The notes beneath the pieces were generated by a model that made no database searches, was not told the origin of the DNA, and saw only the letters and a program-made list of their open reading frames with translations. A stretch of 64,000 bases of DNA from Molossus alvarezi (Eukaryota; Chordata; Mammalia; Chiroptera; Molossidae): the NCBI GenBank assembly GCA_037176705.1, contig CM073886.1, forward strand, positions 16,142,501 to 16,206,500, in the 5' to 3' direction. Shown piece after piece: positions 1 to 11,776 of this stretch (positions are counted from its first letter, which is position 1; each line of letters opens with the position of its first letter). The position numbers and the translations under genes are program-made.

Positions 1-57
1 CTATCTGTACAAAAAATGGAGAAATATACTCGGGTGAGGATTAAAAAAAAAAAAAAA
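1..57 (+). mobile_element. VES SINE type A, 3' end only
   Basis: 'CTATCTGTACAAAAAATGGA' and 'CGGGTGAGGATT' plus an A-run. The rest lies left of the window. Interrupts L1 ORF1. Confidence 0.85.
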
Positions 58-1617
58 ATCAGCTGACAGCCTATGGGAACTCCCTTGTAGGTAACTAGCT
101 GCCTTTCTCTTGCTGCTTTTAAGATTCTCTCTTTGTCTTGAACCATTTGAATTTTGATGATGGTGTGTCTTGGTGTGGGCCTCTTGGGGTTCATCTTGTT
201 TGGGACTCTCTGTGCTTCCTGGACTTGTATGTCTATTTCCTTCACCAAGTTAGGAAAGTTTTCTGCCATTATTGTTTCAAACAGGTTTTCGATTTCTTGT
301 TCTCGCTCTTCTCCTTCTGGCACCCCCAAGATGCGAATGTTGGCACGCTTGAAGTTGTCCCAGAGGCTCCTTACACTATCCTCATTTTTTTGGATTCTTT
401 TCTCTTTTTGCTGTTGTGATTGGGTGTTTTTGCTTCCTTATATTCCAAATCGATGGTTTGCTTCTTGGATTTACGTACTCTACTATTGAATCTGTGTAAA
501 TTATTCTTTATTTCAGTTAATGCCTCCTTCAATTCTGACTGTGCATCCATCATTTCTGACTGGTCCTTTTTTATGCTCTTGAGGCCCTCACTAAGTTCAC
601 TGAGGTTCTCACTGAGTTCATTGAGCATCCTTATAAGCAGTATTTTGAACTCAGCATCTGTTAGGTTGCTTATCTCCATTTCACTTAGTTCTTTTCTTGG
701 GGTTTTGTTCTGTTCTTTCATTTGGGACCTTTCTTTGTCTCCTCTTTTTGGCTGCCTCCCTGTGTTTGTTTTTGTGTATTACTTAACGAGCAGTATGGGG
801 CTAGCTGAGACCAGATGCTGCTTGTTTGAAAGAATTTAGGAAAAACCTGAAGCAGGATCCAAGACAGGCCAATCCTATGGTTAAGCAAGTGGCAGCAGCT
901 TGGGTGGGCCTGAAAGTTGGGTGGGGCAGGGCGGGGCCTTAGGGAGTCACCAGGGCGGGGTTACCAGTGTGAGCCAGGTTGCTGGAGTCCCAGATATGGC
1001 AGCTGTCTGCCGCCCCAGGGAAGGGCTCACCAAAGGAACAAAGGCCTCTGACAGCACGTTTGTCCCAGAGAAAGCCCCCCCTCCAGCCCTTGCTCCAGTG
1101 CCAAACAGCTCACTTCTTCCCTGTATGTCTCTGGTGCCCCTTGAGCTGCCTCCCCTCCAAGCTTAGAGGGAGAGAGTCCGATAAATTCATGCGCAGGCCC
1201 TTTAAGGAGCTGCCTGGGGCTCCAGCCGCTTCAGCTTCCCTGAGCCTCAGTTCCTGCTGGTTTTTCCAGCCTGAAGTTATGAAGACTTCTCTTCCTGGCA
1301 CTGGAACCCTGAGTCGGGCACCTGGTGTGGGACGGGGACCCCTCATTCCTCAGGAAGTATCTTCCCAGCCGAGGTATCCTCCTGATTTTTATCCGCCACA
1401 CGTGGGTGTGGGACTGCCCATCTCGCCGCTGCCTCTGCCTCCGCCCTTCCTACCAGTCTGGATGTGGCTGCTGCTTTAATTCCGTAGTTGTAGGACTTCC
1501 ATTCAGCTTGATTTCAGGCTGTTTTGAATGATGGTTGGTCTGTAGTTTAGTTGTAACTTTGATGTGGTTGTGGGAGGACCTGATACCGCATTTACCTATG
1601 GCGCCATCTTGACCAGA
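58..1617 (-). mobile_element. LINE-1 5' UTR and ORF1, inserted in another L1
   Basis: The - strand 5' end is at about 1617 (CTTCTGGTCAAGATGGCGCC), typical of laurasiatherian L1 5' UTRs. The 5' UTR runs to about 725. ORF1 starts at 721 (MKEQNKTPRKELSEMEISNL) with a heptad-like coiled coil. The frame is lost near 370, but ORF1 similarity goes on to about 60, where a SINE tail interrupts it. Confidence 0.87.
371..721 (-). pseudogene. L1 ORF1 N-terminal fragment
   Basis: 116 codons of the L1 RNA-binding protein ORF1p: N-terminus and coiled coil (LNELSENLSELSEGLKSIKK). The RNA-recognition part follows in another frame (plus-strand 60-370), so the gene is broken. Confidence 0.85.
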
Positions 1618-1989
1618 AGTTCTCTCTGTGCTTCTTGAACTTGAATGCCTTCTTCCTTCACCAAGTTAGGAAAGTTTTCTGTCACTATTTCTTCAAATAT
1701 ATTCTCTAACCCTTGCCCATTTTCTTCCTCTTCGGGGACTCCTATGATGCGAATGTTATTATGTTTCAAGTTGTCCCACAGTTCTCTTAAGCTGTCTTCC
1801 TGTTTTTTAATTGTTTTTTTCTTTTGGTTTTCTGATTGGTTGATTTTTTCTACTCTGTCTTCTAATTCACTGATCTGGTCCTCAGCTTCCTCTACTCTGA
1901 TGTTTAGTCTTTCCAGTGTGTTCTTCATTTCTGCTATGTCATTCTTGATTACTTCTTGGTGGTTTTTAATTTCCAATTGGTTGATTTTC

Positions 1990-2063
1990 TTTTTTTTTTT
2001 TTTTTTTTTATCCTCACCCGAGGACACCTTTCCATTTTTTGCACAGAGTGGGAGGGGGAGAGA

Positions 2064-2105
<42 letters not shown>

Positions 2106-2264
2106 TCGACGTGAAAGGGACACATCGAGTGGCTGCCACCCGCACAACCCAACCAGGGCCGGGGACAAACTGCAACCGAGGTACATGCCCTTAGCGGGAA
2201 CCGAACCCGGGTCTCTCCGGACCGCAGGCTGATGCTCTAACCGCTGAGCCAAACCGGCCAGGGC
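1990..2264 (-). mobile_element. VES SINE type A inside L1 ORF1
   Basis: Full-length copy with a perfect 17-bp target duplication CCAATTGGTTGATTTTC at 1973-1989 and 2265-2281. It splits the L1 ORF1 coding region. Confidence 0.96.
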
Positions 2265-2281
2265 CCAATTGGTTGATTTTC

Positions 2282-2457
2282 AATGTTTCTATGTCTTTAC
2301 TCATGGTGTTGGTGTCCTTACTCATGCTGTTGAGCTTCCTCAAGATCATGGCTCTGAATTCTAGCTCTGTTAACTTGCTTAACTGCACCTCATTTATCTC
2401 CTCTTCGGTAGAGGTCTCTTGTTCTTTCATTTGGCATTTGTTTCTTTGTTTCACCAT
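2282..2457 (-). pseudogene. L1 ORF1 N-terminus, split by a SINE
   Basis: N-terminal ORF1 codons (EEINEVQLSKLTELEFRAMI) read from 2457 until the SINE target site. The rest of the ORF resumes below 1989 on the other side of the SINE. Confidence 0.82.
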
Positions 2458-3962
2458 TTTGGCTATCCTCAGTGGGCTTTGGAGCCTGCCAAATTTTCCC
2501 TGTGGGTGTTGGTGTTCTGCTGTTTGTGGCTCCCTCTACTGGGTTTGGATGAGCGTGGGAGGACCCACGTTAAACACCACTGTCAAGTCTTACTTTCCTG
2601 GGTAGAGTTGCAAGCCCAGGAATGGTTCAGTTATTCTCTAGCTTTTTGCCTACAGGCTATTAAGTTGAGGTTACTTGAAGAACCTTGGTTTCTCAGTTCA
2701 ATGAAAAACTCCCTCAGGTGTTCTGCATAAAGGGATTTCCCAAGGGTGGGGCAGATGCTGGTTGTTAATGAACCTCAATTTGCATTTCAGTGGCCCACGG
2801 GTAGAGTTGAATCTCCGATGGAGGGGCCACCGCCTCTCCCCAGAGCCCTGGGAAGGAGTAAGATGACCACCATCCTTTGTGGCCGCAACTCAGCAAAAGC
2901 TCTGCGCTCCCTCCAAATCCCAAGTGTCCTCACACAGTTCCAGTTCAGTCTGCCCTTCCTCTGCCAGACCCCAGGTGAGTGGCTGTGGCTATTTCAGCAC
3001 TCTGTCCTGGCCCTCTGTGCTGTAGAGCCGCTTGAGAGTTTAACCTGAGGGCGCTGCTCACAATAAGACCGCTGCTGTCCATGGGCTTCCAGCACACCTC
3101 TCGTGCCTCCACAATCCTACCGGGATCGAGTCAGTGTTTCTGGTTAGATGGTCCTCCAAATTGCTTTTCTGTTGCTTTTCCCGGACTATTTGTCTTTATT
3201 TTAGTTGTAATTCCAGTTTGGTCCTGGGAGATGGTCTGTGTAGCTTCCATTCACTCTGCTGCCATTTTGGAATCCTCTGTTCTTCTTTTTCAAAATTCCT
3301 GTGGCTATTTGGGATTTGTTTTGGTTCCATATAAACTTTTGGAGTATTCTAAATCTGAGAAATATGCCATTGGTACTTTAATAGGGATTGTATTGAATCT
3401 ATAGCTTGCTTTGAGTAGTATGGACATTTTAATGATGTTGATTCTTCCAATCCATGAACGTGGTATTCGTTTTCACTTTTTTATGTTCTATTTCTTTTTT
3501 TTCAATGTCCTGTAATTTTCTGAGTATAGCTCTTTTACTTCCTTGGTTAAGTTTATTCCTAGATATCTTAATTTTTTTTTGTTGCAATGGTAAATGGGAT
3601 TTTTTTTTTTTTTAGTTTTCTCTTAGTGTTCGTTATTGGTGTATAAGAATGCCATTGATTTCTGGATGTTAATTTTGTATCCTGCTATTTTGCCAACTTC
3701 ATTTATTAAATCTAGTAGTTTTTGATGGAGTCTTTAGGGTTTTCTATGTATAATATCAAGTCATCTGTGAATAATGACAGTTTCACTTCCTCCTTTCCAG
3801 TCTGGACGCCTTTTATTTTCTCCTCTCATCTGATAGCTGTGGCTAAGACTTCCACTACTGTGTTGAATAAGAGTGATGAAAGTGAACATGCCTGTCTTTT
3901 TCCTGTTGTTAAGGGAAATGCTTTTAGTTTTTGCCTATTGAGTATGATATTGGCTGTATGTT

Positions 3963-4192
3963 GTTGTTTTTCTTTTTGTAAAAATATTTTTTCTTTATTG
4001 GTTTTAGAGGAAGAGGAAAGGAGAGGGGGAGAAAGATAGAAACATCAATGAGAGAGAACATCAGTTGGCTGCCTCCTGCATGCCCCCACAGGGGATGGGC
4101 CTACAACCTGGGCATATGCTGTGAACGGGAATCGAACCAGCAACCTCTTGGTGCATGGGTTGATGCTCAACCACTGAGCCACATCAACCAGG
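3963..4192 (-). mobile_element. VES SINE type B
   Basis: Reads 'CTGGTTGATGTGGCTCAGTG' on the - strand. Target duplication TGGCTGTATGTT at 3951-3962 and 4193-4204, inside the old L1. Confidence 0.88.
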
Positions 4193-4269
4193 TGGCTGTA
4201 TGTTTTTCATATATGGCCTTTATTATGTTGAAATATGATCCCTGTATTCCCGCTTTGCTGAGTGTTTTT

Positions 4270-4523
4270 TTTTTTTATCCTCACCCAAGGACATTTTTCT
4301 GTGTTTTTTTTTTTTTTTCATGTAGAGTGGGATGGAGAGAGAAAGGAAGAGAGAGAGAGAAACATCAACACAAAAGGGACACATCGAGTAGCTGTCACTC
4401 GCATGACCAACCAGGGCCAGGGACAAACTGCAACCGAGGTACATGCCCTTAGCGGAAACCGAACCCGGGACTCTCTGGACCACAGGCCGATGCTCTAACC
4501 ACTGAGCCAAACCAGCCAGGGCT
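4270..4523 (-). mobile_element. VES SINE type A
   Basis: Target duplication GCTGAGTGTTTTT at 4257-4269 and 4524-4536, inside the old L1. Confidence 0.92.
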
Positions 4524-4588
4524 GCTGAGTGTTTTTATCAGAAATAGGTGCTGGATTTTGTCAAATGCTTTTTCAGCATCTATTGATA

Positions 4589-4710
4589 GGAATATATATA
4601 TATATCCTTACCCAAGGTCATTTTTGCACCCATCTTCAGATAGAGCAGGAAGGAGAGAGGGAGGAAGAGAGAGAGATAAAGAGAGAAACATCCACATGAG
4701 AGAGACACGG
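4589..4710 (-). mobile_element. VES SINE type A, 5'-truncated
   Basis: Only the tail and CT-rich part remain (on + strand: 'CTTACCCAAGGTCATTTTTG', then GA-rich). The tRNA head is missing. Confidence 0.75.
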
Positions 4711-5165
4711 ATATGATCATACTTTTATCTTTCATTTTGTTTACGTGGTGTATCACATTTATTGATTTGTAAATATTGTACCAGCCTTGCATCTCTGGGA
4801 TAAATCCTGCTTGGTTGTGGTGAATAATTTTGTTACTATATTGCTGGATCTGGTTTGGTAATATTTTGTTGAGGATTTTGGCGTCTATGTTCCTCAGGGA
4901 ATTGGCCTATAATTTTCTTCTTTATCTGGTTTTGGAATTAGGATTATACTGGCCTCATAAAAAGAGCTTGGAAATTTTCCTTCCTCTTGTATTTTTTGGA
5001 ATAATGTGAGGAGAATAGGTGTTAGTTCTTTGAGTGTTCCCTAAAAATATTCCATAAAGCCATCCGGACCCAAGCATTTGTTTACCGGGAGTTTGATTAC
5101 TGCTTCAGTTTCCTTAGTTGTTATTGATCTGTTCAGGTTTTCTGACTCTTCCCAGTTGAGTTTTG

Positions 5166-6231
5166 TTTTTGTTTTGTTTTTGTTTGTTTGTTTGTTTTTA
5201 ATTTTATTTTTGTTACAGATGTTTCTCTTTTTTTTTACCCCATTGGCACCCTCCTCCTCATACCCCCCGCCCTGTCCCCGGCTTTGTTGTTCATGTCCAT
5301 TGGTTATGCGTACATGCATATAAGTTCTGTGGTTTATCTCTTCCCACCCCCACCACCCCCTCTTCTGAGGGTTATCAGTGTGTACCCTACTTCCACGTCT
5401 TTGGATCTACCATATTCCTCAGACTGTTACATTCATTATATTCTGTATATAAGTGAGATCATGTGGTATTTGTCTTTTTCTGCTTGGCTTGTTTCACTTA
5501 GGATAATACTTTCTAGGTCCCTCCATGTCGCCTCAAAGGATAAGAGATCTTTCTTTCTTATAGCTGCATAGTACTCCATTGTGTATATGTACCACTGCTT
5601 TTTTATCCATTCATCTACTGATGGACACTTGGGCTGTTTCCAGATCTTAGCTATTGTAAATAGTGCTGCTACGAACATGGGGGTATATATATTCTTTCTG
5701 ATTGGTGTTTCAGGCTTCTTAGGGTATATTCCTAGAAGTGGGATCACTGGGTCAAATGGCAATTCAATTTTTAATTTTTTGAGGTAACACCATAGTGTTT
5801 TCCATAGTGGCTGCACCAGTCTGCATTCCCACCAGCAGTGCACTAAAGTCCCCTTTTCTCCACACCCTCGCCAACACTTGTTTGATGATTTGTTGATGGC
5901 GGCCATTCTCACAGGTGTGAGGTGATACCTCATAATTGTTTTAATTTGCATCTTTCTGATGATTAGTGATGTTGAGCATTTCTTCATATGTCTCTTGGCC
6001 ATTTGTATGTCCTGTTTGGAGAGGTGTCTATTCAGCTCCTCTGCCCATTTTTTAATTGGGTTCTTTGTCTTCCTTTTGTTGAGTTGTATGAGTACTCTAT
6101 ATATTTTGTAAATTAACCCCTTATCTGATGTATGATTGGCAATGATACTGTCCCATACAGTGGGTGGCCTTTCCATTTTGACGGTTGTTTCTTTTGCTGT
6201 GCAGAAGCTTTTAAGTTTGATGTAGTCCCAT
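5166..6231 (-). mobile_element. 5'-truncated LINE-1, ORF2 C-terminus and 3' UTR
   Basis: Reads on the - strand from about 6231, inside ORF2, to a T-rich run (A-tail) at 5166-5220. ORF2 codons at 5436-6176 hold the Cys motif (CWRGCGEKG) and the same C-terminus as the copy at 55661-56404. L1 similarity stops abruptly near 6231, a typical 5' truncation. Confidence 0.92.
5436..6176 (-). pseudogene. L1 ORF2 C-terminal fragment
   Basis: An open 246-codon remnant of L1 ORF2 with [16 protein letters not shown], the [18 protein letters not shown] cysteine motif and a C-terminus at SLIYRI. It lacks endonuclease and RT domains, so it cannot work alone. Confidence 0.9.
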
Positions 6232-9200
6232 CCCTGTGTGAGCTCTCGAGATTATTTAGAGATCATGCCCTGGCCTCCTCACATAGTTTCTGTCACACAG
6301 GTACAGACCTGTCCTCAGCTGAAGACAAGGGATCCTCTGCAGATCCTGGAGCTCTGCTGTCTGTGCAGCCCTATCCCCCAAAACTCTGACCCATATAGTC
6401 TAGCTGCCTAGGCCTCCCTGATCTCCTAACTCTGTCTCTTTCCAGGAGTTGGCTGGGTCTCTCTGAGTTTCCCCTTCTTGCACCCTAGCCTGGAAACCAC
6501 CTCAGCTGATACAGTCTCAGGGCTCAGTCTCTCGGTATCCCTTCTTGGTGAATCACTGTTCTGCACTAGTGTCCAGGGACTAAAAACCACCACACCACTT
6601 ATTGTCCAGTTTTCTCATTGTCCATGGGCTCCTTTTTCTCTAAAATGAGTTCATGAACAAATGACCAAAAACAGAACAGTCTGTCAGGAGTTTGATGATG
6701 TTTCAGAACAGGTATTGCCTTCTGGCTAAGATGACTGACATTATGAACACTCCCTTTTTTGTTTTATTAACCAGTCACCGTATGAATGGGACAGCAAGAT
6801 GGCAAAAGCTTTGGTGGCAGCTTGGTGTTGGACCCCACAGCAAGCTCATGTTTTACCAGCTTCGATGGCTATCATCAGTGGGCGGAGGCACCTGTGAGGA
6901 GCCCAAATGAGGAAAGGAGCAGTCACCCATGAACTGGCACAGGCAGAACCCCCCACCCCTGCCTCCATGGCCCACCATGACTCCAGCAGTCTTTGGATGA
7001 TGGGGAGCTGGACCAACAAGGCCCCCTATCTCTAGCCATTCTGGCCTTGGCCAGAGGACCAGGTTGGAAGGCACTGTGCTGGACTCATCCCTGGCCTCCT
7101 GTGGTCATTGCTGCTTCTGTCTGAGGCTCTGTCCACAGCTGCAGCTGCGTTGAAGTGGCTGGTAGTGGCCAGTGCTGCCCTGCTATACCTGCACACCTGG
7201 GGAGGGGCATTGATCCCTGACTGGCAGCTGTGCTTCCATGTGGGCTTCCTGGAATCTGGAAAGTCAGTCTTACAAGGTGAGTAGAGTGTTGAGGTTGGGT
7301 GAGAACCAATACTGCTCCCCAGAGCCTACAATTCCCAAGGAGGCCAAAGTCTGTAACTGCCTTTCCTGGTCTCCTTCTGGGGGCATTTTCTTGTTTCCAC
7401 AGCTGCGACGCCCCCTCCCTGGGGCAGTGCCCAGACCTCTGAGTAGAGGTTGGAAGCAGGGCCCTGTGTCTACCCACCAAGGGCCCAGCATAGGCAGACA
7501 CTGTGGGGAGCCCCCTCAGCTGGGGCAGGACAAGGACAACATCCTTTGCTGATGGCAGGCCTGACAAGGCGACTGTTCTTGAGGGCGGTTAAGGGGAAGG
7601 CTGAGGCACTGGGAGATGGTTCAGTAGGAGCCTTTCCCTTCACATACCTGAGCCTCCCACAGACTCTCACTACACATGTCCCTTCTCCCAAGAGAAGAAT
7701 TTAGCTATAGGAATATTACAGCTCATGGCTTCCCATGGTGGTTCAGGGAGAAGCATTCAGGAGAGCTTGAGTATTGTAATGTCCTCCCCACTGCTAGGTC
7801 ACATCACCTCTGTCCTGCAGAGGTACAAGGATACTCAGAGCATGGAAAGTGAGCAGACGGTGGGGAATAGTGCACATGGTGACCAAGGGATGTGGGGAAT
7901 ACAGTGGGACCAGCCGTCCCCAGCTGTTTCATCCAGAAAGGAGTGGGCAGAGTTGGAAAAGATGCCCACTTTTGGGACTCAGGCACAAGGCTCTGTGGTG
8001 AGAGCTGTGGTGGCTACTGTGTTGTGGGGTGGCACTGTATCAGTTCCTAGAGCCGTTTGCCCATATGAAGGTTCTGCTGTGCTTGGGCATGAGCACTCCC
8101 TTTCTTTCCATAGCGATAAGCCCATGCCACTCCACTCTGGGGTCCCCTGGGACCTCCATGACAGAGCAGAGTGTCTGAGCTCTGCTTTCTGGGCAGGCCT
8201 TACTTGAATATAGCTTTGAAGGCTCCTTAGTCCATGGAGAGCCTTCCTCCCCTCCTGTTAGGAACTGTAACTTTGGTGCTCCCTTATCTCCCTTGGTTAC
8301 ATGCCTCTATCCCACCAGGATTTGGGACATGGAGGGAGAAGAGACTGGCCCAGTGACAGAAGCCTGTCCCTTCACTCATTCATCAGAGAGGACCAAGTCA
8401 ACTCCCCTTGTGTGAGATGCTCACACTTAAATGGGACAACCAATGTAGCTGAACAAGGTGCAGTTCTCAGAGACCAGCACTATCCGTCTGAAACCATCAT
8501 TGCCCATTTGGCCAAGGGGGCAGAGTCCCAAAAAAGGATGTAGCCCTGGTGCTGGCAGTCCACAGGCCCCAAGTCTTCTTCTCCAGGAGTGAGGTAATAG
8601 ACCTGAGCTGAGGACAGATGCTCTTGTTCTCTAAGGAGTTGTAGGATGAGCTTCTGACATGTAGAATTTTCATGTTTTAGCACTGTGCCATCTTCACTTT
8701 TAGGACTGGACTGATGAGGACAAATGTTCAGATGAGCATACAGAGGCCTTCAGTCCTGGAGGCTGTTGGTCGGGCAGAGGGGAATGGTCTGTGTCCCTTC
8801 TGGCTTTCTCATTGGCTGCCCACCTCTGCATGGGACATTTGTAGCTCAGAGATGTCCACATGGCCTAGGCTAGTTGGACATCAACCCACGTCCTTTCCAA
8901 CTCTCCATTTTACTTACTCATTCCAGGTAATGAAAACAAACTGCTTCTGACCATGGAGTAGCTTGCAGTAGACCACTGCCTGCTGAAGACTCAAAGAACT
9001 GGCCATAATTCAGAAGGCATTAGCTTGAAGGTCTGAAGAGTCACTCCAGCAGCCATGATTCAGAGGGGAGCTCAAGGAGGTAAGCCTTACTGCCTGCACT
9101 AGCTTTTCCCCTCAGGGCTGGGCACAGATGGCTGCTAAGAGACAGAGAAGCTAGAGGGTCTCCACACAATTTTGCAGGGCTGGGAAGACTAAGCTGGGGG

Positions 9201-9599
9201 TTTGGGCCTGCTGAGGAATCAGAACCTGAGGACTAAGATTCCTGCAAAGAAGGAGACCAAAAAAGTGAAGTTGACAGCAGTTTTCTCTCGAGGCATTTGC
9301 TGATGACATTGCTTAGGCAAGAGAAGCAGAAAGTGGCTAAAAAGCACAACAGGATTTTTGGCAGTTTCATGGTGCAAGGACTGTCAAGGAGGGATGACCC
9401 TAAGAAATATGCCAGACTCTCAGCTGGGATCTTGGGGGTGGCACTCTGGAAGTAGAGGCAAGCCACAGGTAGATTGGACTTCATAAGGACTGCAGATGAG
9501 CTCAGTTTCAGCTGAGCCACCAACTGGCCTGTGGTGGCCTGCCCCCCTCTGCTGCCCACCCTGGAGGGAGACATCATCCTGACTCTCCACCATTCTGTC
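6232..9599. other. Intergenic DNA, no gene or clear element recognised
   Basis: About 3.4 kb without SINEs. Two 160-codon frames (7085-7567 - and 7725-8207 +) match nothing I know and look like chance frames in GC-rich DNA. Part of 6290-6700 may be an old L1 segment, but this is not certain. Confidence 0.5.
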
Positions 9600-9798
9600 A
9601 TACATAATGCCTGACAGTCAAGTTACTAGGCGTACTGAGAAACAGGACTGACTGGGGGTGGGAAGAGGTGATACACCCACTAGAGATTAAGGTATTGGAA
9701 CTGTCAGACATGGACTTCAAAATAACCGATTAGCACAATAAAGTAAATATGATGAAGAGTTTCACAGAGAATTGGATTTTATAAAAAATTAACAAAAG
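9600..9798 (+). mobile_element. Possible old LINE-1 5' UTR/ORF1 fragment
   Basis: 'GGAACTGTCAGACATGGACT' and 'TCAAAATAACCGATTAGCAC' resemble the region before ORF1 in old L1M elements. Short and diverged. Confidence 0.4.
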
Positions 9799-10014
9799 GC
9801 CCTGGCCGGTTTGGCTCAGCGGTTAGAGCGTCCGCCTGCGGTCCTGAGAGACCCAGGTTCGGTTCCTGCTAAGGGCGCGTACCTCGGTTGCAGTTTGTCC
9901 TCGGCCCTGGTCGGTCGTGCGGGTGGCAGCCACTCGATGTGTTCCTTTCACATCGATGTTTCTCTCTCTCTCTCTCTGTTCCTCTCTCTCCCTCCCACTC
10001 TACCTGAACAAAAA
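9799..10014 (+). mobile_element. VES SINE type A
   Basis: Target duplication AAAAAATTAACAAAAG at 9783-9798 and about 10016-10031. Confidence 0.93.
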
Positions 10015-10031
10015 AAAAAAATTAACAAAAG

Positions 10032-10477
10032 TATGATAACTAATGCTGTGTTGAGCTCAAAGCTGAGCAAGCTCCAGAGGAGTAAGGAATAAGGAGGAAT
10101 TCCAGTGTTTGCTGCAGTAAGCACATCAGCCTGGCCAGATGGCAATGCAAGTGGCCAAGAGGGTGAACATTTGACTTTTATTTGAAGTAAATCAGATTTT
10201 GTATATAAGAAATTTGTCTTACAAAAATCACAGCTGAAGAAATGTATGATATATTTGGGATTTTGGTGTAAATCTTTGGTTTAGAGTTTGTATAGGATTC
10301 TGGTTTAAAATATGGACATAAAAGGAAAAAAGAGGTTTGACCTCACCTCCAAAAAGGGGACTACTGTAATCATGAAATGAGTGAAACATAGCTGTTATTT
10401 AATTGTAGATTCTTTTGAAAACACCTTTTGCATACAAAATTGAAATCAGTTTATAGATCAAAAAAATAAATAAAACT
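10032..10477. other. Intergenic DNA, nothing recognised
   Basis: AT-rich sequence without a clear frame or element. Confidence 0.5.
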
Positions 10478-10748
10478 GGCCTGGCCAGTTTGGCTCAGCG
10501 GTTAGAGCGTCGGCCTGCGGTCCAGAGAGACCTGGGTTCGGTTCCCGCTAAGGGCATGTACCTCCATTGCAGTTTGTCCCCGGCCCTGGTTGGGTCGTGT
10601 GGGTGGCAGCCACTCAATGTGTCCCTTTCACATCGATGTTTCTTTCTCTCTCTCTCCTCTCTCCCTCCCACTCTATCTGAACAAAAAATGAAAAAATGTC
10701 CTCAAGTGAGGATTAAATAAATAAATAAGTAAGTAAATAAAAAAAAAA
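10478..10748 (+). mobile_element. VES SINE type A
   Basis: Complete head, CT region and 'GTCCTCAAGTGAGGATT' tail. Confidence 0.9.
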
Positions 10749-11172
10749 CTCAGTAGGTGGATTTAACAGCACTTAGAGTCAACTGAAGTGGGGATTAGTG
10801 AACTAAAAGACAGATAAATAGTAAACATTCCTGCAGACTCTACGACCAGTTGGCACTATCAAGTGAGCTTCCTTGTCCTGGCCCTTCAGGGTCCTGCTCA
10901 CCCCTTCTGTAGAATCTCAGCCTTGGGTGGAGAGGGGATGCTGGTAAAAAGGCTTTTTGTACTTGGGTGAGACAGAAGAGGTTGGAAATTTGGGGAAAAT
11001 TTTCCAACCTTGTTGGAAACATTACTAGCACATTGGGAGTCCAGTCAGTAGAGTTCTGTGATGAATGAAATCTTTAAAGGAGGGCCTTGAGTTTATTATC
11101 AGGCACACGAGAGTGTTTGTACTCATGAGCTAAAGCTAATGATGTGCTGCTAACTTCAAAATATACCTTAGA

Positions 11173-11333
11173 GCCCTGGCCGGTTTTGCTTAGCAGTTAC
11201 AGCGTCAGCCTGCGGTCCAGAGAGACTCAGGTTCAGTTCCCAGTGGGGGCATGTACCTCGATTGTAGTTTGTCCCCGGCCCTGGTTGGGTCGTACGGGAG
11301 GCAGCCACTCGATGTGTCCCTTTCACGTCGATG

Positions 11334-11381
<48 letters not shown>

Positions 11382-11509
11382 TCTCCCTCTCTCCCTCTCT
11401 CCCTCTTCCTCTCCCTTCCTCTCTCTCCCTCCAACTCTATCTGAACAAAAAATGGAAAAATGTCCTTGGGTGAGGATAAAAAAAATAAAATAAAAAATAT
11501 AAATAAATA
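11173..11509 (+). mobile_element. VES SINE type A with expanded CT tract
   Basis: Target duplication AAAATATACCTTAGA at 11158-11172 and 11510-11524. Longer than usual because of a CT microsatellite. Confidence 0.95.
11335..11430. repeat. (CT)n microsatellite inside a SINE
   Basis: An expanded CT/CCCTCT tract within the pyrimidine-rich part of a type A SINE. Confidence 0.9.
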
Positions 11510-11535
11510 AAAATATACCTTAGAAAATGCCTTTG

Positions 11536-11762
11536 TGCCCACCTGGTGTGGCTCAGTGGCTGAGTGTCGACCCATGCACCAAGAGGTCGCCAGTTTGATT
11601 CCCGGTCAGGGCACATGCCCAGGTTGTGGGCTATATCCCCAGTGGGGGAATGCAGGAGGCAACCAATCAATGTTCTGTCTCATTGGTGTTTCTCTCTCTC
11701 TCTCTCCCTCTCCCTTCTTCTCTCTCTCAAATCAATAAAGAAAAATAATTTTTTTAAAAAAA
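11536..11762 (+). mobile_element. VES SINE type B
   Basis: Target duplication AGAAAATGCCTTTG at 11522-11535 and 11763-11776. The left copy overlaps the right duplication of the preceding SINE. Confidence 0.95.
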
Positions 11763-11776
11763 AGAAAATGCCTTTG

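Larger units (their letters stand above)
1618..3280 (-). mobile_element. LINE-1 5' UTR and ORF1 fragment
   Basis: A - strand L1 whose 5' end is near 3280 (AAAATGGCAGCAGAG on the - strand). Its 5' UTR runs to about 2460 and ORF1 starts at 2457 (MVKQRNKCQMKEQET). ORF1 is split by a SINE at 1990-2264 and then continues (VEEAEDQISELEDRVEK coiled coil, [20 protein letters not shown]) until another L1 cuts in at about 1618. Confidence 0.85.
3285..5165 (-). mobile_element. Older LINE-1 ORF2 fragment, interrupted by SINEs
   Basis: The - strand carries decayed ORF2 sequence: ENLNRSITTKE near 5100, the region before the RT catalytic motifs near 4800, and the FADD region near 3740. Three SINE insertions split it. 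At 3285 it is cut by the 5' end of another L1, so its 3' part should lie left of the window. Confidence 0.85.

Noticed and set aside
7085..8207. Two 160-codon open frames (- at 7085-7567, + at 7725-8207)
   Set aside because: No domain, no homolog that I recognise, no splice context, and overlapping frames on both strands. Most likely chance frames in GC-rich DNA.
9799..9870. tRNA genes suggested by tRNA-like heads
   Set aside because: The heads are SINE 5' ends with A/B-box-like sequence, followed by SINE bodies and tails. None forms a stand-alone tRNA gene.
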